51,491 nucleotides of DNA from Spirochaetaceae bacterium (GCA_007695055.1 REEM01000038.1:1-51491); one strand, 5' to 3'. Shown: positions 35,318 to 44,799, counted from the stretch's first letter. A program made the numbers and translations. Notes: generated by a model not told the origin, from the letters alone.

Positions 35318-36060
35318 CAGCTTACTTCCTCCGAACTTGAAGGCCGTTTCGCGAAAAAAGCGGCCGGATCCAGCTTAGCTTCATAGATTGCGCGCCCAGC
35401 AATAACCCCAACAATATTCTTGTGTCCCTCGGCGATCACCTTCTCTACATCCTCAGCCGAGGAGATTCCCCCGGACAGAATAACCGGCAAGCCACAGCTT
35501 TCGGCAATGAGGTTCGTGCGAGCAATATCCGGCCCCTGCAGAGCACCGTCTTTCTCAATGTTCGTGTAGATGATCCCACAGGCCCCTAACTCCCGGGCTC
35601 GTTTTGCAAGCGTGATGTCGTCAAGCCCCGAGTCTTCTTCCCAGCCCGACACCTGTACCTTGCCGTTGCGGGCATCAATACCTGCCAGGAAAACTCCACC
35701 ATAGTGAGCGGTCCAGCCCTCAACAATCTCTGGCCGCCGGGCAAAGGCCGTGCCCACTACGAACCTATCTATCCCAATATCAAGCAGTTCTTCTATATCG
35801 TCCTCGGAACGGATCCCGCCACCAAGCTGCAAAGTGCACTTCACCGCGCGTCGAATCTTTCGGATCTTGGATCGATTTAGTCCACTATCACCACGCGCTG
35901 CATCGAGGTCTACTAAGTGAATTCTTTGGGCCCCTGCCGCCTCGAACTCGCGAGCTACAGCAACTGGATCCTTGTCATAGACGGTGGCCTCATCGAAGTC
36001 ACCCTGGAGAAGTCGTACACATTTTCCGCCTAGTATGTCGATAGAGGGGATTAAGGTCAT
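35314..36060 (-). CDS. hisA: Phosphoribosylformimino-5-aminoimidazole carboxamide ribotide isomerase
   Basis: A 248-residue (beta/alpha)8 barrel that performs the Amadori rearrangement of ProFAR in histidine synthesis. The opening IPSIDILGGKCVRLLQGDF includes the first catalytic Asp; the phosphate-binding loops LQLGGGIRS and ILSGGISS and the DGALQGPD segment with the second catalytic Asp are intact. AAGGAG precedes the ATG by seven bases. The gene is coupled to hisE. Other his genes are not in the window. Confidence 0.95.
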   Translation of the reverse strand: MTLIPSIDILGGKCVRLLQGDFDEATVYDKDPVAVAREFEAAGAQRIHLVDLDAARGDSGLNRSKIRKIRRAVKCTLQLGGGIRSEDDIEELLDIGIDRFVVGTAFARRPEIVEGWTAHYGGVFLAGIDARNGKVQVSGWEEDSGLDDITLAKRARELGACGIIYTNIEKDGALQGPDIARTNLIAESCGLPVILSGGISSAEDVEKVIAEGHKNIVGVIAGRAIYEAKLDPAAFFAKRPSSSEEVSW

Positions 36061-36149
36061 CGTTGATCTCCTTGCTGAAGTTCTTCATGTAGTATGTGGG
36101 ATTCTTTCGCAAAGCCTTGCAGACAACGGCCACAAGGCATGACACGCCA

Positions 36150-36178
36150 AGTGTACGCACTCCTTGAGTACAAGGCAA
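36150..36178 (-). promoter_or_regulatory. Candidate promoter of hisA-hisE
   Basis: On the minus strand: TTGCCT (36178-36173), 17-bp spacer, TACACT (36155-36150). It lies in the 135-bp gap between pyrC and hisA and would give a leader of about 85 nt. The -35 and spacer contain a small CCTTG/CAAGG hairpin. Confidence 0.4.
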
Positions 36179-36195
36179 GTGAAGGATGCGCTTCT

Positions 36196-37524
36196 CTAGT
36201 ACTGTCTTAGTGCGCGAAACTGGAGTTCTTCGCCAGCATAAAACGGAACAACCCCGTGATACTCTGCCGGAACAGTCCACGGCCGACGCTCAAGCCTTAA
36301 GTGCCCGGTATTCAGAGGCAACTGGTAGAACTCCGCCCCATAACGCGAAACGAAGGCTTCCATCGCTTCTACCCATGCCGGACAATGTGCCTTTCCAGCG
36401 GTACTGTGGACCGTAGCTCCGTCCCCGGCCTCGGCTTCACCGTTCCCGTTCCCGCTACCGTTGCCTCCACCGTTCCCGTTACCGCCTCCTGCGTGCTCGC
36501 TGCCACCGTAGCTGCTAACGGCACCACGGCCGCCGAGCCCTCGAGTACCTATGTGCTCCTCAAAAAAACTGGCAAGCAAAGGCAGCGAGACCGGTGCAGT
36601 GTACAGCCCGGCACAACCGCAGTCACACTCTTTATGTTCACGGGTATGGGGAGCGCTGTCCGAACCAAAAAAGAACTTGGACTCGCCGTTTAGTACAACT
36701 TCACGCAGCAGCGCTCGATCAGCCGGTGTCTTCACTACCGGTTTGCAAAAGTGATGTGGCCGGAGCTCACCACCAATGAGGTCGTCAAGCGTCAGGAGGA
36801 GGTGGTGCACGGTTATGGTAGCCGCCACGCGCGGTGGCAAATCACGCACCGCACGTACGGCGTCCGCGGTAGAGAGGTGTTCAAGCACCACGCGCAAGCT
36901 CGGAAATCGCGTGACTATAGTCTCCAGCTTGGAAAGAAAAGCCGTCTCACGATCCAGGCAAAAAGCGTCCGGGGCCTCACCATGAATGCATAAGACGATA
37001 TCGTGTTCCTGCATTGCCTCAAGAGCCGGAAATATGGACTCAATGGTACGAACACCGTCCTCGGAGTTCGTCGTGACACCGGCCGGATAGAGCTTGCCAG
37101 CCTTTACGCCACCGATAGCGAGCGCCGCTACCGCCTGTGCGTCATGGCGCGGGGCAAGCTTGAAGCTCATAAGCGGTTGGAAGTGGGGGGTATTTGCCCC
37201 AAGACCCTCGACAATTTGGCTACGATACCGTTCAAGGTCCTCGACAGTCGCAACCGGCGGTAAGGTATTGGGCATGACCAAGGCGCGCGCAAAACCAGCA
37301 GCAAGATCCTGAGTGTAGGCCGCTACGGCCGCACCTTGACGCAAATGAACGTGGAAATCATCCGGTGTACGAAGGTGATAGATCTCCAATGCCTCACCCG
37401 GAACCGCAGGCTCCGGGGACACCACAGCCGCCGTAGCAGCGGCAGCCGTAGCATCGGCAAGGGGGCCACTTTGGGCTATGGCTTCGGTGCCGGACTCGTA
37501 CATTACTACGCTTTTGAGCTTCAT
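36196..37524 (-). CDS. pyrC: Dihydroorotase with a Gly/Asn-rich insertion
   Basis: A 442-residue amidohydrolase matching the PyrC (type II) dihydroorotase of pyrimidine synthesis. Metal ligands are in DDFHVHLRQG, the carboxylated-lysine region GVKAGKLYPAG, LCIHGEA, VVLEHLSTA and SDSAPHTREHKE. A low-complexity insertion (GGGNGNGGGNGSGNGNG, DNA about 36420-36510) stands near residue 365-395, absent from ordinary PyrC, and another Ala-rich patch precedes the catalytic domain. ATG 37524 is preceded by a promoter 8 nt upstream and no ribosome binding site; ATG 37503 is an alternative. Confidence 0.9.
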   Translation of the reverse strand: MKLKSVVMYESGTEAIAQSGPLADATAAAATAAVVSPEPAVPGEALEIYHLRTPDDFHVHLRQGAAVAAYTQDLAAGFARALVMPNTLPPVATVEDLERYRSQIVEGLGANTPHFQPLMSFKLAPRHDAQAVAALAIGGVKAGKLYPAGVTTNSEDGVRTIESIFPALEAMQEHDIVLCIHGEAPDAFCLDRETAFLSKLETIVTRFPSLRVVLEHLSTADAVRAVRDLPPRVAATITVHHLLLTLDDLIGGELRPHHFCKPVVKTPADRALLREVVLNGESKFFFGSDSAPHTREHKECDCGCAGLYTAPVSLPLLASFFEEHIGTRGLGGRGAVSSYGGSEHAGGGNGNGGGNGSGNGNGEAEAGDGATVHSTAGKAHCPAWVEAMEAFVSRYGAEFYQLPLNTGHLRLERRPWTVPAEYHGVVPFYAGEELQFRALRQY

Positions 37525-37532
37525 ATGGCCCG

Positions 37533-37561
37533 AGCATATCCCTGCACCAGGCTTTCGGCAA
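37533..37561 (-). promoter_or_regulatory. Promoter for pyrC, predicted leaderless
   Basis: On the minus strand: TTGCCG (37561-37556), 17-bp spacer, TATGCT (37538-37533), 8 nt to the ATG at 37524. Confidence 0.45.
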
Positions 37562-37566
37562 GCCTC

Positions 37567-37596
37567 TTGAGTCACTCTAGTGATACTCTGTACAAC
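37567..37596 (+). promoter_or_regulatory. Weak candidate promoter of the DUF4954 gene
   Basis: TTGAGT (37567-37572), 18-bp spacer, TACAAC (37591-37596), in the divergent region with pyrC. It would start transcription near 37603, upstream of the first good in-frame ATG at 37690. Confidence 0.25.
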
Positions 37597-37689
37597 CTGC
37601 TGCATGAGGGGGGGGAAGATCAGCCTTGGCGGCTACGCGTGAACCGGCCCGCACTTGACGAGCACAGCTGGCCCCGGCATGCTCACACT

Positions 37690-39597
37690 ATGACAGCTTC
37701 CGAACTTTCCGCAAGCAAACGCATGGCGTTACTCCTCAACGCGTCCGAAATGAATAGGGTTTCACAGATGCTTGCCTTGTTGAGCGCTCGACGTGAGGAA
37801 GTAGTGCGTCTCTGTAAGCCCGCAGATGCGGAGCAAGTTCGGCTTTTGAAGGCGAACGGAAACAGTTGTGAAGACTGGAGCCAACTGCTTTTGGGGCCCC
37901 TTTTTGATCCGGACCAAGTACACGGCTCTCAGTTCTTGGGGCACTGTGTCCTCATGGGGCCCAACGCGGATAGTGCTCACAATGCCAAGCACGACATAGG
38001 GGCTGGGGTCGGGGCCGAGCCCGGGTCCGGGTATAGGCCGTTCCCAGCTGGTATCTACAACTCAACCCTTCAGGACTGTGTGGTAGACCACTCTGTGGCG
38101 CTCTACCACTGCCCAGCGCTCGTTGGCTACTCCATTGGGCACGGTTGTAGCATTACTGCGTCGCGCCTTGTGGCAACACCACCAGAGCACCGTATAGACA
38201 GCCCGGAGCTGTACGCTGCAAATGCGCTGAGCCCTACCAATTGTGTGGAGGCCGGACTGGAAACTGGCGGCCGGTCGCTACCTTTTTTCCCGGAAATAAC
38301 CCTCGAACTCGCAGGTCTGATAGCGGAGAATCCTGGAGATCCGGACTGCCTGAAGGTACTTGAGCAGGCACGCAGCACACGCAGCACCCAATTGGCAGAA
38401 GGATACCGCCTCCTTGGCCCCGACTCATGGATAAACCACTGCCAGCTGCTCCGCAATAGCTTTGTCGCTGGCACTACCGTGATTGACGGCGCGGAGTACA
38501 TTACCGAGTCCGTGCTCCTGTCGGCGGTGGATAGCGGCACACGGGTAAGCGGCGGGGCTGGCGTAGCAGGCTCAGTACTGCAGGAGGGCGTTACGGTAGA
38601 CTCCGGCGCGCGAGTTCGTTCATCCATACTGCTCAGTGGTTCGGGCGCCGAGGACGGTGCACGCATACGGGACTGCCTTATTGCCGGGGGTACCGTAGTC
38701 GCGGCGGGCGAGGCTACAGCGAGCTTCATTGGACCTTTTGTGGGAATGCACCATAGCTCCCTGCTCATTGCCGCCTACTGGCCCGAGGGACGTGGAAACC
38801 TGGGATACGGGGCAAATGTGGGGTCTAACCATACATCACGCATGCCGGATCAGGAGATTCATCCTGGTGAAGGCATGTTCTTTGGTCTGGACACAGTGGT
38901 AAAGTTTCCCGCACATTTTCGCCGCGCACCGTACACCGTACTTGCATCCGGCGTAACCACCTTGCCGCAACGGCTCGAGCTGCCTTTCTCGCTGATTCTG
39001 GAGGATACCCCGCCGCCGGGAGCGGGCTCAGGATTAACCCGCATCATTCCCGGGTGGATGCTGCGTGAGAACCTCTACGCAGTCATTCGTTCCGAGCATA
39101 AACTCAAACGCCGCGCCGGTTCATTTGTCGAAAAGGACTTCAATCCAAGTCCCTTTAGACCCAGCATAGCCGAGTTTGTGCGGGCGGCGCTCATAGAACT
39201 CCGCAGCCTACCCGAGGCTGCGTGGTATCTTCCCAAGGACCTTGCCGCACTCGGAAAGAACTACATGCGTGGAGACGACCTTGCCCCTGCAATTGCCGCC
39301 TATGAGGACTATCTAACCGTAGTGGAAGGGCGAGAACTGGCACAGGAAAAGGCTGCCGATCACAGCTCATTAACCGCAGAACAGCGCCAGCTTTTCCTGC
39401 GCTATATTGACATTCTTGGGCTCTTGCCGGAACGGGCAGCTGCTTCACGCCGTAAAGATATGGACCGTGGTATGAGGATCATCCCGGACTACGGAAGCAC
39501 CCACCTGCCTCCCGAGCAGGAGCCCTTGCTGCAGGAGTTCCAGTTGGAGGTAGCCAGAGAACTTGAGCAGGCCAAGGATGTGCTCACAAGGCAGTGA
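37690..39597 (+). CDS. DUF4954 family protein (acyltransferase-like beta-helix)
   Basis: A 635-residue protein matching the DUF4954 layout as I know it from spirochaetes and Bacteroidetes: a short N-terminal helix region with the ADAEQVRLLKANGNSCEDWSQLLL segment, then a long left-handed beta-helix-like region with many hexapeptide-type turns (NCQLLRNSFVAGTTVIDG, ARVRSSILLSGSGAEDGARI), and a helical C-terminus. Such folds occur in sugar-nucleotide acyltransferases and nucleotidyltransferases; the reaction of this family is not known. The frame is open back to 37336 but that region belongs to the divergent pyrC, so I use ATG 37690 with moderate confidence. The HD-domain gene begins at or just after its stop. 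Confidence 0.75.
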   Translation: MTASELSASKRMALLLNASEMNRVSQMLALLSARREEVVRLCKPADAEQVRLLKANGNSCEDWSQLLLGPLFDPDQVHGSQFLGHCVLMGPNADSAHNAKHDIGAGVGAEPGSGYRPFPAGIYNSTLQDCVVDHSVALYHCPALVGYSIGHGCSITASRLVATPPEHRIDSPELYAANALSPTNCVEAGLETGGRSLPFFPEITLELAGLIAENPGDPDCLKVLEQARSTRSTQLAEGYRLLGPDSWINHCQLLRNSFVAGTTVIDGAEYITESVLLSAVDSGTRVSGGAGVAGSVLQEGVTVDSGARVRSSILLSGSGAEDGARIRDCLIAGGTVVAAGEATASFIGPFVGMHHSSLLIAAYWPEGRGNLGYGANVGSNHTSRMPDQEIHPGEGMFFGLDTVVKFPAHFRRAPYTVLASGVTTLPQRLELPFSLILEDTPPPGAGSGLTRIIPGWMLRENLYAVIRSEHKLKRRAGSFVEKDFNPSPFRPSIAEFVRAALIELRSLPEAAWYLPKDLAALGKNYMRGDDLAPAIAAYEDYLTVVEGRELAQEKAADHSSLTAEQRQLFLRYIDILGLLPERAAASRRKDMDRGMRIIPDYGSTHLPPEQEPLLQEFQLEVARELEQAKDVLTRQ

Positions 39598-39614
39598 GAG
39601 GCACAGGAGTAGAT

Positions 39615-40715
39615 GTGGTTGAGGAACAACTGCAATCGGCCGGAATTGAGTACTACCGGGCGGGGACATCGGCGCTTGACGCCTATTTCGACATCTCAAA
39701 TCCCTATCACCGCTACATCTACGCTCGCGTCGATCTTGTCGAGCTGGTGCGTATCATGGACGAGCCAGATTTTCCCGGAATTCATGGGTGGGATGTCGCG
39801 GTCGGGAAGCCGGAGTACAATGCCCCTCTCGTCCACACCGAGATAAGCCCACGAGTCTACATCCGATGTTTAGAGGAGCAGACCGCCTTTCCACAGGAAG
39901 AACCCAAGGTGTTCTCTTTCCTCTATGATCCGGTTGGCGACCGATATCTGGACAAACGGGGGGTGTATCACTCAATCCGGGAGCGCAGGCTCGACGGCTC
40001 CGGAGATCTATGTTCTACCGCAGTGCTCATTGCCCGTTACGGATTTGATCCGGGAACACATGCAGCTTTGGATGCCACACATGAATCAGTACCTGTTGAG
40101 GAGCAGCGTCTCCTCCTTGGAGATATTCTCACCGGAAGACATCCTCAGCAGGCTCTTGACTTCCTCCTGGAGTCGGGTTTTATTGCTAAGTTCTGGCCGG
40201 AGCTACCGGCAATGGATCTCACCGAGCACAGTAAGGAGCATCACCCTGAGGGGAATGTCTGGCGGCACACGCTTGAGACTCTGAGGTATCGGAAATCCAC
40301 CGACCTCCGTCTGTCGCTTGCGCTATTACTGCATGACATTGGCAAACCACTTTCAAGCCGCAGTGAGGAGAATGAATTCGAGAGCCATGCAGAGCTTGGG
40401 GCTAAGGCGGCGACCCGCTTTCTTAGGCAACTGGGATATGGAGAGTCCGTTGTACAGGATGTTCGCTTTCTCATTCGGTATCACATGTTTCCTGGCGCGG
40501 TCGCACGCATGCCGGTACATCGTAGCGGACCCATCATGTCAAATACGCTGTTTCCACTACTGCTTGAACTCTACCGCTGCGATCTGTCGTCCACCTTCCG
40601 TGGGCCAGAGGGATACTACAAGGCATGCCGCACCTACAGGACCTTCCTCAAGAACAACGCAAATCCTTTCCGTGATGCTGAAGGGAAAAAGCTCTTGCGC
40701 CTCTACGTTGAGTAG
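39615..40715 (+). CDS. HD-domain protein related to CCA-adding/poly(A) polymerase enzymes
   Basis: A 366-residue HD protein. Residues about 20-150 resemble the nucleotidyltransferase domain only in overall outline (EPKVFSFLYDPVGDRYLDKRGV); the GGxxRD catalytic signature is missing. The HD half is intact: NVWRHTLETL, LALLLHDIGKP, FESHAELGAKAATRFL and IRYHM. tRNA CCA-adding enzymes carry this HD domain with phosphohydrolase activity, so this may be a stand-alone relative. Start GTG 39615 has AGGAG five bases upstream; an alternative GTG at 39594 overlaps the DUF4954 stop as GTGA. Since tRNA-Ala here lacks an encoded CCA, a complete CCA enzyme must be elsewhere. Confidence 0.8.
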   Translation: MVEEQLQSAGIEYYRAGTSALDAYFDISNPYHRYIYARVDLVELVRIMDEPDFPGIHGWDVAVGKPEYNAPLVHTEISPRVYIRCLEEQTAFPQEEPKVFSFLYDPVGDRYLDKRGVYHSIRERRLDGSGDLCSTAVLIARYGFDPGTHAALDATHESVPVEEQRLLLGDILTGRHPQQALDFLLESGFIAKFWPELPAMDLTEHSKEHHPEGNVWRHTLETLRYRKSTDLRLSLALLLHDIGKPLSSRSEENEFESHAELGAKAATRFLRQLGYGESVVQDVRFLIRYHMFPGAVARMPVHRSGPIMSNTLFPLLLELYRCDLSSTFRGPEGYYKACRTYRTFLKNNANPFRDAEGKKLLRLYVE

Positions 40716-40745
40716 GCCGGAGTTGAACCGCTCGACAGCAGTCGC

Positions 40746-42077
40746 TCAGACTGAGGATCGGCGAAAGCTGTCCCCATATCGGTCGGCCAGAAACTCAAGG
40801 AGCCCTGCTGAGTTTGGCGAAACCATGGTTGCCTGTTTGGGAAGCTGCAAGGACTCAGCGAGTCGCTCCGGTATCTCGGGCGCAACACCCACGGCACGCT
40901 CAACGGTTTCAACGAACTTAGCTGGATGCGCGGTTGCCAGCGTAATCACATGCGCATGAGGATTCCGTGAAAGATATCGTTCCGCAGCTAGCGTGCCGGT
41001 AGCGGTATGGGGGCACACGAAGTAGTCGTAAGAACTATGTACTCGCCGAATCTCCGAAAGCGTGCTCTCATCATCCGCAACTTCAGACTCCATCATCTCG
41101 GTCATGGGCATTTCGAGTGAGGCAAAGATCGAGGCTAGACGCTCGAAGTTGCTGGGGTTCCCAACATCCATTGCGTTGGAAAGGGTCTGCACCGAGGCTC
41201 GTGGCCGATACACGCCGCTTGCAAGATACTCGGGCACAACATCGTTTGCATTGGTCGCCGCCACGAATCTTCGAGCTGGCATCCCCCAACGCCACGCCAA
41301 TACACCCGCACACAGGTTGCCAAAGTTCCCGCTAGGTACAGAGAAGACTAACTCCGAGGCAAGCGACCGCAAACGAACGGCTGCGTAGAGATAGTACAGC
41401 GCCTGGGGCAACAGTCGACCCAGATTGATGGAGTTGGCAGAGGTGAGAGAAAAACGCTCTCGGGCCTGCTCGTTTTGAAAGGCTTCCTTCACCATTGCCT
41501 GGCAGTCGTCAAAGGAACCCTGCACCTCCAGTGCGCACACATTCCCACCAAGAGTGGTAAGCTGCTGTTCTTGGAGGTGGCTTACACGGCCGGAGGGGTA
41601 GAGGATAACTACTTCCAGATTCTCACGCCCGTGAAAGGCGCGAGCCACAGCACTACCGGTATCGCCACTGGTAGCGGTGAGGATTACCGCCTTCTCTCCT
41701 CCCTCGCCCAGATAATGCTCCATCATGTGAGCAAGAAACGAAGCGCCGAAATCCTTAAAAGCGCATGATGGTCCATGAAAAAGCTCCAGTACCGAAAGCC
41801 GCTCATGGAGGGGATGTATCTCAGGGGCAAAAGGAAACGCATTGTGGGCTATACCTGCCGCGGTGTGCGCATCAATATCGTCTGGAAAGAGAACCGGCAG
41901 CACACGTTCACTGAGCTCAACAAAAGAAATATCGGAGCTACAATCTTCCAAGAGTTCAGCAAGCATTGGCGTCTCAGTCGGCATATACAAGCCGCCATCG
42001 GGCGCCAAGCCCCTGAACACCACACTACGGAACTCTGCTGAGATAGAGGAGTCTCGTGTGCTCACATAACGACTCAC
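40746..42077 (-). CDS. thrC: Threonine synthase
   Basis: A 443-residue PLP enzyme converting O-phosphohomoserine to threonine, of the longer (E. coli-like) class. The start YVSTRD and FRGLAPDGGLYMP are family signatures; the PLP lysine is in PSCAFKDFGASFLAHMM and the phosphate-binding loop is TATSGDTGSAVARAF. SVPSGNFGNLCAG is also conserved. GTG start overlaps the lysC stop as GTGA, so the two are translated together. The end converges on the HD gene with 30 bp between. Confidence 0.96.
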   Translation of the reverse strand: MSRYVSTRDSSISAEFRSVVFRGLAPDGGLYMPTETPMLAELLEDCSSDISFVELSERVLPVLFPDDIDAHTAAGIAHNAFPFAPEIHPLHERLSVLELFHGPSCAFKDFGASFLAHMMEHYLGEGGEKAVILTATSGDTGSAVARAFHGRENLEVVILYPSGRVSHLQEQQLTTLGGNVCALEVQGSFDDCQAMVKEAFQNEQARERFSLTSANSINLGRLLPQALYYLYAAVRLRSLASELVFSVPSGNFGNLCAGVLAWRWGMPARRFVAATNANDVVPEYLASGVYRPRASVQTLSNAMDVGNPSNFERLASIFASLEMPMTEMMESEVADDESTLSEIRRVHSSYDYFVCPHTATGTLAAERYLSRNPHAHVITLATAHPAKFVETVERAVGVAPEIPERLAESLQLPKQATMVSPNSAGLLEFLADRYGDSFRRSSV

Positions 42078-43549
42078 GCCTTCACCTCCGTTGCAGGTGT
42101 TCCCTGAGTCGGTTCCTGCGTTGAACCTGTAAAGAATGCGGAATGAACCACGTTCAATACCTGCTTGCGCGCCGCCATCTCCACTACAAAAGAGATATTC
42201 ATCTCCGACGAGCCTTGGGCTATTGCGAGTATGTTCACCTTTGCCTCTCCTAAGGCGCTAAAAATTTTCCCGGCAATTCCCGGAGTCCCCCGCATGCAGG
42301 CTCCTATGACGGCAACAATCTCAAGGTTGTGGATGAGCTCGAGCTGCCCAATGCGCCGGGACTCAAGCTCCTGAGCGAGTTCTCGTTCAAGCGCCTTCAT
42401 TGCGGGCTGCGCGTCATGCCGCCGACAAACAACACAGATGCTGTGCTCGGAAGAAGCCTGAGATATCATGATTATGTTCACTCCGGCAGCTGCAAGCGCA
42501 GAGAACACTCGTGATGCAATTCCCGGTACACCCACCATGCCTCCGCCTTCAACATTAATGAGCGCGACATCTCCTATAGAGGCTATTCCGGTAATGGTGT
42601 CTATTCCGCGATCTTCGCCGCGCGCCTCGTGAGTGATAAGGGTACCTGGGGCCTGGGGATTGAGGGTGTTCTTAATTCGAATAGAAACCCGGCGCTCAAT
42701 AGCCGGAAGCATTGTGTAAGGATGTAGCACCTCGGCGCCGAAATAGGCCAACTCCATAGCTTCTTCCACAGTGATAGTTGGAATGACAAAAGCGTCTTTA
42801 ACATGGCGCGGGTCGGCGCTCAACACTCCGTCTACATCGGTCCAGATCTCAATTACATCGGCATGGAGACCAGCGCCCAATAAACTCGCGGTATAGTCCG
42901 AGCCGTTGCGCCCAAGGGTGGTCGTAACACCGTCCTCGGTAGCTGCAATAAAGCCGGTGACAATGGGCAGTTCCTGGTCATGATGTATAAGTGCCCGTGC
43001 ACGCTCGAAGCTCTTCTCAAGTAAGACGGTGGCTGAACCGTGCTCCGCCTCGGTAACAATAACCCGCCGTGCATCGACCATGACCGCATTTTCACCCAGG
43101 AAACTCATATAGGCGCTCATAAGCGTACAGGACATCCGTTCGCCAAATCCTGCTATGAGGTCGCGACTTCGCGGAGAACACTCCCGCACCAACTCAATGC
43201 CATGGAGGATATCACCAAGCTCATGATGCAGCGCGGTGAGCTTCCCCATGAGCTGTCCTGCTTGGGAAAAATCCTCGCTTGAGTCTTCCGGAACAGGGGG
43301 CTCGGCAGCGAATAAAGTCTTGATTGCCTTCTCATGGGTGTCCAGCACACGCTCATAGAGTGAGCGGAACTCCGGGTCCGCATTCTCAGCAAGATCGGCC
43401 GCAGCCAGGAGAGTATCGGTGATCCCTTTCATAGCCGAAAGCACAACCACCACCGAACCGGCAGCTGCCTCGGCACGCACAATCTCGGCAACAGCCGCTA
43501 TACGACCCGCGTCCGCAAGCGAACTTCCTCCAAATTTCATTACTTTCAT
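42074..43549 (-). CDS. lysC: Aspartate kinase
   Basis: A 491-residue monofunctional aspartokinase feeding the lysine/threonine/methionine pathway. The nucleotide-binding opening VMKFGGSSLADAGRI, the substrate loop GRNGSDYTASLLGAGL, and two C-terminal ACT domains (about 330-400 and 400-475, with IGACMRGTPGIAGKIFSALGEAKVNILAIAQGSSE) identify it; the ACT domains provide feedback control. No homoserine dehydrogenase domain is fused. AGAGG lies about ten bases before the ATG. A TACAAT box about 24 nt upstream of the start may be its -10, with no good -35. Confidence 0.95.
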   Translation of the reverse strand: MKVMKFGGSSLADAGRIAAVAEIVRAEAAAGSVVVVLSAMKGITDTLLAAADLAENADPEFRSLYERVLDTHEKAIKTLFAAEPPVPEDSSEDFSQAGQLMGKLTALHHELGDILHGIELVRECSPRSRDLIAGFGERMSCTLMSAYMSFLGENAVMVDARRVIVTEAEHGSATVLLEKSFERARALIHHDQELPIVTGFIAATEDGVTTTLGRNGSDYTASLLGAGLHADVIEIWTDVDGVLSADPRHVKDAFVIPTITVEEAMELAYFGAEVLHPYTMLPAIERRVSIRIKNTLNPQAPGTLITHEARGEDRGIDTITGIASIGDVALINVEGGGMVGVPGIASRVFSALAAAGVNIIMISQASSEHSICVVCRRHDAQPAMKALERELAQELESRRIGQLELIHNLEIVAVIGACMRGTPGIAGKIFSALGEAKVNILAIAQGSSEMNISFVVEMAARKQVLNVVHSAFFTGSTQEPTQGTPATEVKA

Positions 43550-43639
43550 GATAAACCAGCCTCTGAGCTAAATTGTAGCAGAAAGCCTCGAAGATGAGTA
43601 TGATACAAGCATGATTCTGCTTGGAGAGGGAGTCGAAAT

Positions 43640-44731
43640 TTGAAACACCTTCGGTTCCTCTTGCCCCTATTCCTGGTTGCACTTCACCTAAACGCGCTTG
43701 TCTTCATTGGACGTGCAGCCGGTGAGACACCCTTCTCCGACTCGGAATACATTGTGCGCCGGGCACTCCAACTTCTGCCCGACGACTACTCCCCCATCCT
43801 CTCAAACGGCGAGGCACATGCTCTGGTTCGTGATCTCCATGGGGAAGGTATGGTCGATGTAGTCATTGCGGCTGTTCGTGGAAAGAACGTAGAGAACCGG
43901 CTTGAGGTGCTCGCCGATATCTCGCGCCTGTATGTCCGCGGCTTAAGCTCACCCGAGCTCTTCGTTTTTGTCTACAAAAGCAGCTATAATCGCTTGGAAG
44001 AGCGCGGTCGCTACTCTATTGGCGATCCGCCGGTATTCGAAGGCCTCCATTTTCGGCGGCTGTCACGAGCCGAGGCAACCACGTCAGTGAACGCAGTGAT
44101 TGTTGAGACCATGCGCAGCACAGGACGCATTGAGGAATGGCTGATCTACGGCTCGGGGGCCGAGCAGCCAACCCGCATGACTATTCGCAACACCCACTCT
44201 GAACGCTGGCGCACCACCGAGATTGGGGAACACGGGACACTTGACCTCCTTCGATATCAGACTGCCTATGAGCAAGGCTCGGGAATGGAGACCTTTATCA
44301 CCCGCTATACCTGGGATGGTGGGAAGTATCGTGGGGATGAATCACTGGCGGTAGTTCGCAGCCTGAACTCCTTCCTTGAACACTGCGAGACACTGCTCAA
44401 CAACCATGAGTACGAAGCCTTCATTGAGTTTGCCTTGCCTCCGCACATGGTCGACAGGCCCACGACCGTGCTGCAACGTACCTTCATACCGGTGACGGAG
44501 GAGTTTGAGGCTAAGGCTGAGCACCCGTTTCCAACCGGCGACACCAATGCTGAACTTACTCATAGATACATCCTGCCTCGGGTCTTGCAGAGTCCCTTCC
44601 CTTTCGTTGACTCGCCTTCCTTTGAGATCTATGTACGGACCCTTGGGCCGCATCAGGGGCTCTACCGTGCCCGTGTTAGAATGGCTGAGGACCCTTTCTC
44701 GGACTCGCCCTACTTCCTCACCGGGCCTTAG
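43640..44731 (+). CDS. Exported protein of unknown function
   Basis: A 363-residue protein with a signal peptide (basic KHLR, hydrophobic core, cleavage probably after about residue 27 in GRAAGE). The body is mixed alpha/beta with many Arg/Glu and Tyr residues and no recognised motif; repeated structures include FITRYTWDGGKYRGDESL and HFRRLSRAE. It starts at a TTG with GGGAG seven to eight bases upstream; no ATG is near. It is divergent from lysC and upstream of murA, which has its own promoter. The role is unknown; envelope association is inferred from the signal peptide only. Confidence 0.7.
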   Translation: MKHLRFLLPLFLVALHLNALVFIGRAAGETPFSDSEYIVRRALQLLPDDYSPILSNGEAHALVRDLHGEGMVDVVIAAVRGKNVENRLEVLADISRLYVRGLSSPELFVFVYKSSYNRLEERGRYSIGDPPVFEGLHFRRLSRAEATTSVNAVIVETMRSTGRIEEWLIYGSGAEQPTRMTIRNTHSERWRTTEIGEHGTLDLLRYQTAYEQGSGMETFITRYTWDGGKYRGDESLAVVRSLNSFLEHCETLLNNHEYEAFIEFALPPHMVDRPTTVLQRTFIPVTEEFEAKAEHPFPTGDTNAELTHRYILPRVLQSPFPFVDSPSFEIYVRTLGPHQGLYRARVRMAEDPFSDSPYFLTGP

Positions 44732-44777
44732 GCATACGCATGCTGGCGCCGGTGAAGACAGGAAAAGTCTCCACCAC

Positions 44778-44795
44778 CCGGTATTTTTTTACCGG
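44778..44795. terminator. CCGGTA/TACCGG hairpin with a T-rich loop before murA
   Basis: CCGGTA (44778-44783), six T, TACCGG (44790-44795). It follows the 363-aa gene by 46 bp and ends 4 bp before the murA -35 box. The T run is in the loop rather than after the stem, so a terminator role is uncertain; it could also be an operator. Confidence 0.3.
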
Positions 44796-44799
44796 TCTG

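Noticed and set aside
43550-43639. Amino-acid attenuator before lysC-thrC
   Set aside because: The leader is too short, and no leader peptide with Lys or Thr codons or alternative hairpins is visible.
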